This document shows positions 36,707 through 46,363 of a stretch of 64,000 nt of DNA, in pieces. Source of the stretch: an uncultured Woeseiaceae bacterium (GTDB lineage Bacteria; Pseudomonadota; Gammaproteobacteria; Steroidobacterales; Woeseiaceae); the NCBI GenBank assembly GCA_905480255.1, contig CAJQPR010000004.1, positions 1-64,000 of the forward strand, given 5' to 3'. The notes below the pieces were generated by a model. It had not been told where the DNA came from and searched no databases. It worked only from the letters and a program-made list of their open reading frames with translations. Made by a program: the position numbers and the translations under genes. Each line of letters starts with the position of its first letter. The stretch's first letter is position 1.

Positions 36707-38086
36707 CTAGTCCAGCAAATCGATTTCCTTGCCGACGAGCACGACCTGCATTCTGTCGGGATGCAGGTATTTCTTCGCCGCTTCGAGCACGTCATCTGCA
36801 CTAACCGCACGAACCCGATCGACATAAGTCGCGGAGCGTGAATGATCGCCGAAACGCAGACGTTCCATGGCGAAGTTTCGGGCAATCGTATAGCCATCCA
36901 GGTAGCGGATCTGAAATGAACCCTCAGTAAGGGCACCTTTCGCGACAAACAGCTCTTCATCTGTCACTTCGTTCGCCCGGATTCGATCAATTTCATCAAC
37001 CATGTTTTCGTAGATGTCCCTGATGACATCATGACGACTATAAGAGCGAAACGTATAGGTGCCGGGGCCGAACCAGCGGTCTTCAAGGAAGCCGCTGGCA
37101 TCGTTGGTATACCCATAGCGGTAACGGGTCTCGACGGTCATGCGTGTGTACAGGTGGCCACCGGCGAGAATGTAGTTCATGACCTCCAGGGCGGCCTGAT
37201 CATCCAGGGGCGTTACGGGGAGCTCATGGCCGAACACCAGCCAGCTTTGCAGCTTTTCTACCGGGAACGTGTGCTGGGTCAGTGTGCTGTGGCCAATATC
37301 GGGGGCGAGCACCCGGGCCGGCGCATCGCTGAAAGGCATGTCGCCGAACAGGTCGACTATCGCCGACTGGATATCCTCTGCATCGATATCACCGGCGATG
37401 GCTAGTGTCATGTTCGCCGGGACGAAGCGGGTTGCATGAAATTCCCTGACGTCGCTGACTTCCAAATCGTCGAAATCGCTAACCGTCGGGTCGATACCAT
37501 AAGGATGATCCTTGAATAACACCTCGTGAAATCTGTCGACCGCAGCATCGAGGGAGCCCTCATACAGTGCTGGCCCGGATTCTCCTGACAGGTCCTTACC
37601 GCCTGGTGCTGCCTTCAATTTGGCGCGTTCCAAAGCGTCATTGTCGATAGCGGGGCCTCGAATTATTTTTGCGAACAAAGGCAGTGCCGCGTTTAGATCC
37701 TCGAGCGGGACATTTAGCGTTACTTCCGTCCACTCGTCGTGCATGGATACAGAATACTCGGCGGTCATGTATTTGAGTGTTTTCTGAAATTCTCCGGCGT
37801 TATCTGCGGTGGGTCCCCGCCGCAGCGCCTCTGCCAGTGTTTCTGCAGACCCCTGCTTTTCGTCGCTAACAGCGCCGGCAGCAATGAATGCACTCAGCGT
37901 AACGAGTGGTACCTGGTTGGCCTCCGCAATGTAAGCAACCAGGCCATTTTCCAATGCGAGTTGATAGTCGGTCGGGTCGGGCCGGGAAAACTCGCTGGCG
38001 GGCAGGTTCATCCGGGTCGGGTGAGTGATTTCCTGCGCCGATGCAGAAACGCTCGTTATCAGAAGAAGCAGGCCTAGTCGTTTCAT
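36707..38086 (-). CDS. M16-family peptidase homologue, non-catalytic (no HxxEH)
   Basis: Signal peptide; M16 fold features AFIAAGAVSDEKQGSAETLAEALRRGPT; PANMTLAIAGDIDAEDI. Confidence 0.85.
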   Translation of the reverse strand: MKRLGLLLLITSVSASAQEITHPTRMNLPASEFSRPDPTDYQLALENGLVAYIAEANQVPLVTLSAFIAAGAVSDEKQGSAETLAEALRRGPTADNAGEFQKTLKYMTAEYSVSMHDEWTEVTLNVPLEDLNAALPLFAKIIRGPAIDNDALERAKLKAAPGGKDLSGESGPALYEGSLDAAVDRFHEVLFKDHPYGIDPTVSDFDDLEVSDVREFHATRFVPANMTLAIAGDIDAEDIQSAIVDLFGDMPFSDAPARVLAPDIGHSTLTQHTFPVEKLQSWLVFGHELPVTPLDDQAALEVMNYILAGGHLYTRMTVETRYRYGYTNDASGFLEDRWFGPGTYTFRSYSRHDVIRDIYENMVDEIDRIRANEVTDEELFVAKGALTEGSFQIRYLDGYTIARNFAMERLRFGDHSRSATYVDRVRAVSADDVLEAAKKYLHPDRMQVVLVGKEIDLLD

Positions 38087-39612
38087 TCGCTGGCTCCTTC
38101 GGGGGTCACAACGCCCACAGAACGATTCTTTGCCACAAAATATGAGTCCACAAGCCGCGCAATGTCTTTACCAGAAGCCTGCTCGCGTGCCTCAAGATAC
38201 GGTTGCAGTGTTTGCCAGCTGTCCATAACCTCGAAGTGTCCGATTTGAAATGCCAGTGCATTCGGATCGGCCGCAGTTCGATACCATTCTGTGCGAAGTT
38301 TCTTGCGGGCAAGAGCGACGTCTGCTTCCGCAAGCGGTGTTGATGCGAGTCGTTTGAGTTCAGTCAGGACAGCTACTTCGGCAGCATCGAGACTGGACGG
38401 GTCACTGACGAGCACTTCGAAATTGATCGATGCCGGCACTCCAAACCGCTCTGTGTGTACCACACGTGTATTGACGCTGATTGTGCCGGCAACATCGCTT
38501 GCCGCGAGTACGGCCTGCAAGTGGGGCTGCAATGCTTCTGCAAGCACGTCAAAAATCGGCCGATCCGGGTGTCCGACGCCGGGAATCTGGTAGCGAATTT
38601 CCACCCGCGGCGACATCGTGCTGCTGCGCCAGGTCAGTTGCTTCTCGGCAGAAGGGAGCGGCTCCCGGCCCTGGTAGCGTGCTGGTTCGGGTCGTCGTTC
38701 CATATGCCCAAAGTATTTGTCGACCTTCGGAATCATGTCTTCGAGCGTTACTCCGCCGATAAAAATCAGCGTCGTGTTGTTCGGTACGAAATAGGTTTCG
38801 TATAGCTCACGTTCATAGCGTCGTGTGTACTGGTTGAAGTCGTTTGCATACCCCTCCGGGACGTAAACCATTGAGGCGCGACCGACCAGGGAGTTCATGG
38901 CTTCCCGGTACTCGGTATCCGGGCGGTTGAGGTCGCCAAGACGTTGCTCGACCAAAATCATTCGTTCGGCATCGAAGTTCCTGAAGACGGAGTTCTCCAT
39001 TCGGTCTGCCTCGACGCGGAGAAACAATTCAACTCGATCCGCAGGAAGGTCCAGGTCGAATTTCATGTATTCCTGCTCAGTGGTGGCAGTGAGGCGTGTA
39101 CCGCCGTAAGCCTGGTACCAGCGCTTCATCGGACCTTCGTCATTAAGTTCGAGAACCTGCTGATTCAGGGAATCGATGAGACCCTGCAGCTCCTCTATTC
39201 GCGGCGTCGTTGACGCATGCTGGTAGTCATGAAAGACGCCGCGCTCGCGAATATCGTTCCTGGCCCGGTTGCGTTCCTCTTCGAGCGCATCTTCCGCGAT
39301 CTGAATTTGCTCATGCAGTTCTGCTTCCCGCTGCCAGTCCCGGGAGCCGAGCGTCGGCGTGCCCTTGAACATCAGGTGTTCGAGAAAATGCGCCGCGCCA
39401 TATTGGCCCGGCGTCTCGTTGAGTGCGCCCATGTCCGTAAAGATTTTGCTGACGACCCTCGATTCACCGGGCCGCTCAATAACAAGAAGCCTGAGCCCGT
39501 TGTCAAAAACATGTTCCTTGATTGGCAGCTCAAATTTGGCAGCGTTGGCCAAATTCAACGAAATAATGCCAAGAAAAATAATGCCGAGGACGGCAATCCG
39601 GATTGGTTGCAT
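38083..39612 (-). CDS. M16-family zinc peptidase, catalytic subunit
   Basis: Signal peptide; HFLEHLMFKGT (HxxEH); 4-nt overlap with the non-catalytic partner. Confidence 0.92.
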   Translation of the reverse strand: MQPIRIAVLGIIFLGIISLNLANAAKFELPIKEHVFDNGLRLLVIERPGESRVVSKIFTDMGALNETPGQYGAAHFLEHLMFKGTPTLGSRDWQREAELHEQIQIAEDALEEERNRARNDIRERGVFHDYQHASTTPRIEELQGLIDSLNQQVLELNDEGPMKRWYQAYGGTRLTATTEQEYMKFDLDLPADRVELFLRVEADRMENSVFRNFDAERMILVEQRLGDLNRPDTEYREAMNSLVGRASMVYVPEGYANDFNQYTRRYERELYETYFVPNNTTLIFIGGVTLEDMIPKVDKYFGHMERRPEPARYQGREPLPSAEKQLTWRSSTMSPRVEIRYQIPGVGHPDRPIFDVLAEALQPHLQAVLAASDVAGTISVNTRVVHTERFGVPASINFEVLVSDPSSLDAAEVAVLTELKRLASTPLAEADVALARKKLRTEWYRTAADPNALAFQIGHFEVMDSWQTLQPYLEAREQASGKDIARLVDSYFVAKNRSVGVVTPEGASE

Positions 39613-39635
39613 GGGTCTACCTGTGATTTATCATT

Positions 39636-40703
39636 CTATCCTGCAGGAATGTCGTCTGAACCACGCTCTCTGCGTACTGCCGGCTCGACGATCTTGTGTT
39701 CGAGGAGATTATACAGGTCGTTGATGTGCCGTCGGCGGGTATCGCCGGGCTGGCTGCTCGAGGTTGTAACGACGACGAGTCCGAGGTCCTTGACCAGCAG
39801 AATGAACTGGCCGCCATATCCCCAGGCATAGGCTGTCTGCAGCCCGGCCATATCGCGCATCCACCAACCATAGCCGTATTGGCGTTCTTTGTTTCGCTGT
39901 GACTGAACCATCGGGGTCAGCGATCGTTCGATCCAGGATGGTGAAATGATTTGTTGGCCGTTCGCCTTGCCACCATTGATATAAAGCTCGCCAAAAGCCA
40001 GCATTTGCCGCGGCGTAAACTCCATGTTGTTGCCGCCGAAATATATTCCGTTAGGATCCTGCGGCCACGCAGAGATTTCAATGCCGAGCGGACGCCCAAG
40101 TTGCTGACGAGCAAATGCCAGCGTCGTCGTGCCGGTGGTTCGGGTCAGAATGTCAGATAACAAGTGCGTGTTGCCGGTGCTGTAGTGCATGCGTGTGCCG
40201 GGCGGGGAAAGTACGGGTTGCTCCAACGCAAACTCTACCCAGTCATCACTCAAGACCCAGGCGCCATAGTTATAAAAACTGGTCGTCTCGAGACCCGCCT
40301 GCATCGATAGCAGATTGCCAATCGTAATCGCGCTCTTCGCCGTGTTGTCATCCAGCCGATCACCGTAAAAATGGCCAATGGGTTGATCAAGTCCGGCGAC
40401 ATGTCCTTCTTCGATTGCAATTCCGATCAGCGCCGACATAACGGACTTCGACACCGACTTCACATTTGCCGTACGCAGTGCAGACTGGCCGTTGAAATAT
40501 TCCTCTAGAATGAGCTCGCCGTTATGACTTATAAGCAGGCTGTGCAAACGGGGCATCTGGCTCGCTGCTTGCAGTGCTTCGCCGAATATAGATCGGTCGA
40601 GTTCAGGCAGGTCGTTCGCTGTGGCCAGGGATGACCAAAGCAGGACGATCGTAAACAGGTAATTCGATCGCCTGGTCTTTCTCGATGTCGGAATCAGGTT
40701 CAT
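39636..40703 (-). CDS. Serine hydrolase (class C beta-lactamase-like)
   Basis: SVSKSVMSALIGIA (SxxK); YSTGNTHLL (YxN-like); GWWMRDMAGLQTAYAWGYGGQFI. Confidence 0.88.
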   Translation of the reverse strand: MNLIPTSRKTRRSNYLFTIVLLWSSLATANDLPELDRSIFGEALQAASQMPRLHSLLISHNGELILEEYFNGQSALRTANVKSVSKSVMSALIGIAIEEGHVAGLDQPIGHFYGDRLDDNTAKSAITIGNLLSMQAGLETTSFYNYGAWVLSDDWVEFALEQPVLSPPGTRMHYSTGNTHLLSDILTRTTGTTTLAFARQQLGRPLGIEISAWPQDPNGIYFGGNNMEFTPRQMLAFGELYINGGKANGQQIISPSWIERSLTPMVQSQRNKERQYGYGWWMRDMAGLQTAYAWGYGGQFILLVKDLGLVVVTTSSSQPGDTRRRHINDLYNLLEHKIVEPAVRRERGSDDIPAG

Positions 40704-40919
40704 TTAATAGTCGTTGACGGGATCCATGATTTCTCTAAGTGCATCCCTGCCGACACAGGCGCAACGTTGTGCCTGGCCACCGTAAACCGCGCAGGAGTAA
40801 GTCGTTCCGGTCGGACATATAGATTGCACGCTTGGCTGGGGGTCTTGCGAAACACAAGCCGCCTGCAGCATCAAGGATGTAAGAAAAGCGAGTCTTGCTG
40901 TTACCGGAACCATGTTCAT
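40704..40919 (-). CDS. Small Cys-containing lipoprotein, unknown function
   Basis: Start taken at Met34 of the ORF: MNMVPVTARLAFLTSLMLQAACVSQ..., lipobox LQAAC. Confidence 0.6.
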   Translation of the reverse strand: MNMVPVTARLAFLTSLMLQAACVSQDPQPSVQSICPTGTTYSCAVYGGQAQRCACVGRDALREIMDPVNDY

Positions 40920-40976
40920 ATAGAACACAGTGTAGGTGAAAAATTCCCAGTGCAGAGTGATAAAAGCAGGGTGATT

Positions 40977-41000
40977 AAAAAAGCCCGCCAGTGGCGGGCT
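40977..41000 (-). terminator. Rho-independent terminator downstream of 41025..41627
   Basis: AGCCCGCC-AGT-GGCGGGCT (8-bp perfect stem) with a run of A on the plus strand that reads as a T-tract on the minus strand. Confidence 0.85.
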
Positions 41001-41024
41001 CTTTGAAATGGCTGGCATTTCCGC

Positions 41025-41627
41025 TTATTGAGTTATTTCAACCCGCTTCTTTATCACTTTGACCTGGTGGCCCTCGGCACTGCTGTCAACAAACGTAACT
41101 TCTTCATTATTACCAGCTGATATCAGCACAGAACGGATGCTGTCCTTCACGGAGTCATCAAGCGGAGTTCCGGAAATGATCGTGACACCATCGGGATGAT
41201 GCGCCTGCATCATGTGAGTGGCGTCGCCCATCACCTCGATATCGATACCCTGATGCATGCCATCCATTTTCATGACGCGAACATCGATGTCACCATGCCC
41301 ACCTTCTGCGTCAACAAATGCCATGTGTGTACCGTGCGCGCCCATATCGGGAACCATGATGGTCTCGCCCTCGACTTCAAACTGCATGCCGTCTTCGGTT
41401 TTCGTAACGACGACTTCACTGCCCGACTCGCCGGTAATCGTTTTGGATTCGCCAACCGCCAGGTCTTCGAGCCCGGCATCGTCGCTGACCCAGTGGACTT
41501 CATGACCATCGCTGGCGCCGTCGCCTGCAACCACCACTTTCAGTTCCATTTTCTTTTCGACGTCCTGGGCGGAAGCCACACCAAAAGCCATCAGTACCGC
41601 GAGCGCGGTGAGTTGTATCAGTTTCAT
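41025..41627 (-). CDS. Secreted His/Met-rich protein of unknown function
   Basis: Signal MKLIQLTALAVLMAFGVASAQ; many His/Met (GAHGTHMAFVDAEGGHGDIDVRVMKMDGMHQG...THMMQAHHPDG). Confidence 0.7.
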   Translation of the reverse strand: MKLIQLTALAVLMAFGVASAQDVEKKMELKVVVAGDGASDGHEVHWVSDDAGLEDLAVGESKTITGESGSEVVVTKTEDGMQFEVEGETIMVPDMGAHGTHMAFVDAEGGHGDIDVRVMKMDGMHQGIDIEVMGDATHMMQAHHPDGVTIISGTPLDDSVKDSIRSVLISAGNNEEVTFVDSSAEGHQVKVIKKRVEITQ

Positions 41628-41705
41628 TGAGTAATACCCCGTTTTTTTGTGCTGCGTTTTACCATTGATGCGTCGCACCCGGATTTGGTCGCGGCAAAAA
41701 ATATC

Positions 41706-43310
41706 TTATTGATTACATTCAAGATTTTGTCGGTCGATTACCTCTCCCGGAAGTGCGTCCAGCAGGACTCCATCCTGGATAGCGGGCACGCCGTTAATCA
41801 AAAGGTGGGTAACGCCTGTTGATAGCTCGGTCGGGTTGTCGAAATCTGCGACCGGCGTGAAATCTTCAAGCTCGAGTATAGCCAGGTCCGCCTTGCGGCC
41901 CTCCTGCAGAAAGCCCCGGTCACATAGCGAGAACGAATCCGCGACCAGGCCTGAGCTGCGGTGCACAAATTGTTCCATTGGCATCAACTTTCCGTCGACC
42001 ACGAGATCCCGATAAGCTTTGGGGTAGGACGCATATTTCCGCGGATGGCCGTTCGAACCATCCGAGCCAGTCATCACCCACGGCTGGATCGCCAGTGCGC
42101 TCATGTCATCCGGGTTCATATTGAACGAAGCAACCGACGGATTGCCGTTGCGCACAACCTCAACAGCCGCTGCTACCGGCTCCATTTCCATTTGTTCTGA
42201 AATTTCACCGAGCGTCATGCCGCGCCACTCGCTTTCACCGGTGACCAGGAACGAGTCCTTGCCGCCGCGGCGCCAAAGGTTGGCCTCCATTTCTTCACGG
42301 ATTCGATCCTGTAAATCGGGGTTATCAAGGCGGCCAAACATTGCCTCGGTCGAGTCTGCGCGGACCCAGTCCGGCAGGAGCGAACTGCCTAACCTTGTTC
42401 CTGAGGCTCGCCATGGATACTGATCGGCAGTGACATCGAGACCGCGTTCCCTTGCCGCGGCGACCAGCGCTATGATGTCGCCGCTTTGGCCCCAGACATC
42501 GCGTCCCAGCGCCTTCAGGTGCGCTGCGTGGACGGGGATGTCGGCTTTTTCACCGATCTCTATGAGTTCCTTAATCGAGCCCAGCACGCCGATGTTGTAC
42601 GAGCTTTCGTCACGCAAGTGCGAGTCATAGACACCGTCATAGCGAGCAGCGACCTTTGCGAGCTCAATGACTTCGCTCGTCTCCGCGAAATTCCCCGGTG
42701 TATAGAAGAGTCCGGTCGAGAGTCCAAGAGCCCCGGCCCGCATGTCCTCTTCGACCAGCGCGCGCATCCGGTCGAGTTCTTCATCGGTAGGCGCCCGATT
42801 CTCGAGACCCATTGCCTTGGTGCGGACAGTGCCGTGACCAACAAAATAGCCGACATTGGTGCCAATGCCCTGGGACTGCATCTTCGCTACGCCCTCGGCG
42901 CGCTCGGAAATTCCCCGGCCGTCGTTGCCGATGAACACTGTCGTAACACCCTGTGTCAGGTAGTTGATGTTCTGGCTTGTTGCTGCGTCAAACACCTCAT
43001 CTTCCGCATGAGTGTGCGGGTCGATAAACCCGGGTATGACGATCAGGCCACTGGCGTCGATAACCTGGCGCGCCTTCGCATCGGGTGAAACGCTCATTGA
43101 AACAATTCGGTCGCGAATAATGCCGATGTTCGTCGTTGCGGGTGATTGCAGCGTTCCGTCATATACGGTGCCGTTGATGATCAGGACATCGAGTTCTGGT
43201 GTTTCCGGCGCCTGACTGCAACCAGAGATGGCGGCAAGTGAGATTAGAAGCATGAATCGAATTTTGAACATTGGTTGTTCCTCAGGTTGTAGCCAGCATT
43301 TTTCGGGCAT
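41706..43310 (-). CDS. D-aminoacylase-like amidohydrolase, lipoprotein
   Basis: Lipobox SLAAISGCSQ; IPGFIDPHTHAEDEV; IGNDGRGISE; HAAHLKALGRDVWG. Confidence 0.88.
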   Translation of the reverse strand: MPEKCWLQPEEQPMFKIRFMLLISLAAISGCSQAPETPELDVLIINGTVYDGTLQSPATTNIGIIRDRIVSMSVSPDAKARQVIDASGLIVIPGFIDPHTHAEDEVFDAATSQNINYLTQGVTTVFIGNDGRGISERAEGVAKMQSQGIGTNVGYFVGHGTVRTKAMGLENRAPTDEELDRMRALVEEDMRAGALGLSTGLFYTPGNFAETSEVIELAKVAARYDGVYDSHLRDESSYNIGVLGSIKELIEIGEKADIPVHAAHLKALGRDVWGQSGDIIALVAAARERGLDVTADQYPWRASGTRLGSSLLPDWVRADSTEAMFGRLDNPDLQDRIREEMEANLWRRGGKDSFLVTGESEWRGMTLGEISEQMEMEPVAAAVEVVRNGNPSVASFNMNPDDMSALAIQPWVMTGSDGSNGHPRKYASYPKAYRDLVVDGKLMPMEQFVHRSSGLVADSFSLCDRGFLQEGRKADLAILELEDFTPVADFDNPTELSTGVTHLLINGVPAIQDGVLLDALPGEVIDRQNLECNQ

Positions 43311-44664
43311 CGGCGATTCGGTAGGTGAAGCGCCAATACATCAGGATATTCGAAAACACGACGCCTGCAACCAGTCCCCACCATAAACCGACGGCGCCGT
43401 AGCCAAGCGGAAAGCAAAGCCAGACCCCGGAACCCAGGCCTACTGCCCAGTATCCGAGCAAGGAAATCCACAGTGGAGATCGCGTGTCACGCAAACCGCG
43501 AATCGCATTGCCGATGACGATCAGTACGCCATCAAGAAGCAGAAACATTCCGCCGTATGCGGACAGCTCGACCGATATTCTGGCGACATTGGCATTGTTC
43601 GCATCGCTGGCATCCAGAAAGATCCCGACGAGTGCGTTCGGGAATATCCAGAGAATCAAGGCCGCGCCAAGCGTTGTGATGCCGGCGAGCGCAAATGATA
43701 TGTAGGCAGACTGATGTGACGCATCAACAGATCGCTGGCCAATACCGTAGGCCACCCGCACCCGAACGGCCTCGCCCAATGCAGCGGATGCGCTCAGCGC
43801 CAGGTAGATTACGCTGTAGACAATCTGCTGTGCTGCGAGTGTCGCAGCACCGATGACGCCAACGACAACTGCCGCTACCGTAAACATTGCGCCATTAAGG
43901 AACTGGGTAAGAGAAATCGGAATTCCGAGCGAGAAAATTTCTCCCAGTAATTCACGATTGATGTGTCGTGGAATTATGCGTGGCCGGTAGTCTGCAAAAT
44001 GCTTCGATCTCAACACATGCACCGCGAGCGCGCCAAACATGACCCAGTTAACAATGGTTGTGCCGTACGCAGCACCGACAACTCCCATTGCCGGAAACCC
44101 GAACTTGCCAAAGACCAGCGTGTAATTGAGGGCGACGTTCAGGCCAAGGGCCGCGACAGTTATCCAGCCAACTGCTGCAGAACGGGCCAGGGCGGTTATG
44201 TAGTTACGTAACACGACAAACCACAGCGCGGGAAACACCGCCCAGGTCAGCACTCTGGAATAGTCCGTAATCAGTCGAACGATCTCGGGGTCTTGTCTAG
44301 CCCACCCAAGCACGGGACCGAGATACCACACGGATAGCATCACCGGAATGCTCGTAATGACGGCGGCGATCATCCCCTGCTCACTCGCTTCCGTTACGCC
44401 CTTCAGATTGCCCGCGCCGAGGTTCTGCGCCGCGATGACGCCGATAATGGAAATGACCCCCATGCCGATCAGCAGGAGCACCCAGAACCAGTCGCCCGCG
44501 AGCCCGACCGCGGCGAGTTCATTGCTGCCCAGGCGACCGACGATGATCATGTCGGTAATGACCATGCCCATCTCGGCGACAAAGGCAGCCGTCAGAGGTA
44601 CGCTGAGCCCAAGAATAGTGCGGGCCTCGTCCTGCCAGGTCGGGGTGTTGCCAGAGGGGTCCAA
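43282..44664 (-). CDS. MATE-family efflux transporter
   Basis: LGLSVPLTAAFVAEMGMVITDMIIVGRLGSNELAAVGLAG; about 12 TM segments. Confidence 0.92.
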   Translation of the reverse strand: MDPSGNTPTWQDEARTILGLSVPLTAAFVAEMGMVITDMIIVGRLGSNELAAVGLAGDWFWVLLLIGMGVISIIGVIAAQNLGAGNLKGVTEASEQGMIAAVITSIPVMLSVWYLGPVLGWARQDPEIVRLITDYSRVLTWAVFPALWFVVLRNYITALARSAAVGWITVAALGLNVALNYTLVFGKFGFPAMGVVGAAYGTTIVNWVMFGALAVHVLRSKHFADYRPRIIPRHINRELLGEIFSLGIPISLTQFLNGAMFTVAAVVVGVIGAATLAAQQIVYSVIYLALSASAALGEAVRVRVAYGIGQRSVDASHQSAYISFALAGITTLGAALILWIFPNALVGIFLDASDANNANVARISVELSAYGGMFLLLDGVLIVIGNAIRGLRDTRSPLWISLLGYWAVGLGSGVWLCFPLGYGAVGLWWGLVAGVVFSNILMYWRFTYRIADARKMLATT

Positions 44665-44767
44665 TGGTGGTGCTTCCTTTCGCTCAGGCGCTCTGCTAGC
44701 TTAAATTGGTCAGGCAACTATCAACAAATACAAGCCTTGCAGCAAGCGGCGCATTTCCTGAAATTCA

Positions 44768-46363
44768 TCAATGCCTGTCCTTTAATATTTTCCTCGCCGC
44801 GTTGTATCCCGGTGCGCCGGTTACGCCGCCGCCCGGGTGCGTACCAGCCCCACAGAGATATAGTCCATCGATGGGGGTTTTGTATTGCGACCAGCCGGGC
44901 ACGGGACGCATGAAAAACAACTGACCCATGTTGATGTCGCCGTGAAAGATATTGCCCTCGGTAATTCCGAAGGTTTCTTCAAGATCTTTCGGCGTGTAGA
45001 CCTTTCGGGCAATTACTGACGACGGCACGTTCGGTGCGTAACGGCTGATTCGTTCGAGTACCTTGTCGCCGACTCTTTCCCGTTCTTCATTCCAACTGGT
45101 CCCCTTCGGACTGTAGGGCAGGTACTGAACGAAGCAGGTGAGCACATGTTTGCCTTCGGTAACCAGGCCAGGGTCGACGTTTGAGGCGAGAACGCAATCG
45201 ACCCAAAGCTCGTCCGGGATATCGCCGCGTGCTGCCTGGTTGTAAATGTCCTCAGATTCCTGCAGAGAAGGTGCCAGCGTAAACAGGCTGCGTTCCTGTT
45301 TCGAGTGAGACGCTGGCATTCCAGTGACGCGAGGCTCCTCGCTGAGCACGAAGTTCACTTTGCCGCAGGGTCCGTCCATCTTTATTCCCGCAACCTCGCG
45401 GCGAAATTCCGCGTCGAGATCAGAATCACCGAGAAGATTCAGGAAAGTGCGCTTGGGATCGGCATTCGACACCACGAGACCGGCATCGATAACAGAATCG
45501 TCAGCCAGCGTGACGCCATTTGTCTTGCCGTTGGTCTGGTTAATCGCAGCCACTTCGGTGTCCGTTCGAATCTCCACGCCGGCATCTGCACACGATGCTG
45601 CCATCGCCTGGGTAATCGCGCCCATGCCGCCGATGACATGTCCTGCGAAGCCCTGTTTCTCTTCCTCACCGCCCGATAACAGATGAAACAACAGGCCCAT
45701 GGCCGTGCCTGGCTGATATGGCCCGCCATGTTTGCCGTACAGACTGTTCGAGAGGATCAGGCGCTTCAGCGCTTCGGATTCGAAATTGTGATCCAGAAAG
45801 TCGCCGAGGGAACCGGTCAGAAATTGCAGCAAGGCGGCGGTTTCCTTGCCGTGCATTTTGCGAAAGCGTTTGCCTACGCGAATCAATTCCAGGAATTTTG
45901 CCAACCCTGTTCGTTCCGGATCCGGCGGCGCCTCCAGGAAGAAGGGCTGCAAGTAAGCAGCCAGCTGTTGCAGTTCATCCTCGATTTTGAAAAAGCGTTC
46001 AATGTCATTCGGAGCAAAGTCACGCATGCCGGCTGCCATCTTCGCGCGGTCCGACCACCACGAGACTACTTTTCCATCGGGTAGTGCGGTCTGAACGCCG
46101 GGATCGCAGGCGACCATTTTCAGACCGTAACTGGCGAGCTTCAGGTCACGAATAACCTCAGGTCGCAGCATGCTGGCGATGTAGGACGCGGTCGAAACGC
46201 GGCAACCGGGTGCGAGGTCAGGATCTATTTCTTCCGTCACAGCGCAGCCGCCGACAACACTTCTTCGTTCGAGTACGACAGTCTTCAACCCGGCCTGCGC
46301 CAGGTAAGCTGCGGTGGTTAATCCATTGTGGCCGGCGCCGATGACAACAGCGTCATATTTCAC
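44768..46363 (-). CDS. FAD-dependent oxidoreductase, phytoene desaturase / PYROXD2-like
   Basis: YDAVVIGAGHNGLTTAAYLAQAGLKTVVLERRSVVGGCAVTEE; C-terminal GLYLCGAGTHPGGGVTGAPGYNAA. Confidence 0.92.
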   Translation of the reverse strand: MKYDAVVIGAGHNGLTTAAYLAQAGLKTVVLERRSVVGGCAVTEEIDPDLAPGCRVSTASYIASMLRPEVIRDLKLASYGLKMVACDPGVQTALPDGKVVSWWSDRAKMAAGMRDFAPNDIERFFKIEDELQQLAAYLQPFFLEAPPDPERTGLAKFLELIRVGKRFRKMHGKETAALLQFLTGSLGDFLDHNFESEALKRLILSNSLYGKHGGPYQPGTAMGLLFHLLSGGEEEKQGFAGHVIGGMGAITQAMAASCADAGVEIRTDTEVAAINQTNGKTNGVTLADDSVIDAGLVVSNADPKRTFLNLLGDSDLDAEFRREVAGIKMDGPCGKVNFVLSEEPRVTGMPASHSKQERSLFTLAPSLQESEDIYNQAARGDIPDELWVDCVLASNVDPGLVTEGKHVLTCFVQYLPYSPKGTSWNEERERVGDKVLERISRYAPNVPSSVIARKVYTPKDLEETFGITEGNIFHGDINMGQLFFMRPVPGWSQYKTPIDGLYLCGAGTHPGGGVTGAPGYNAARKILKDRH

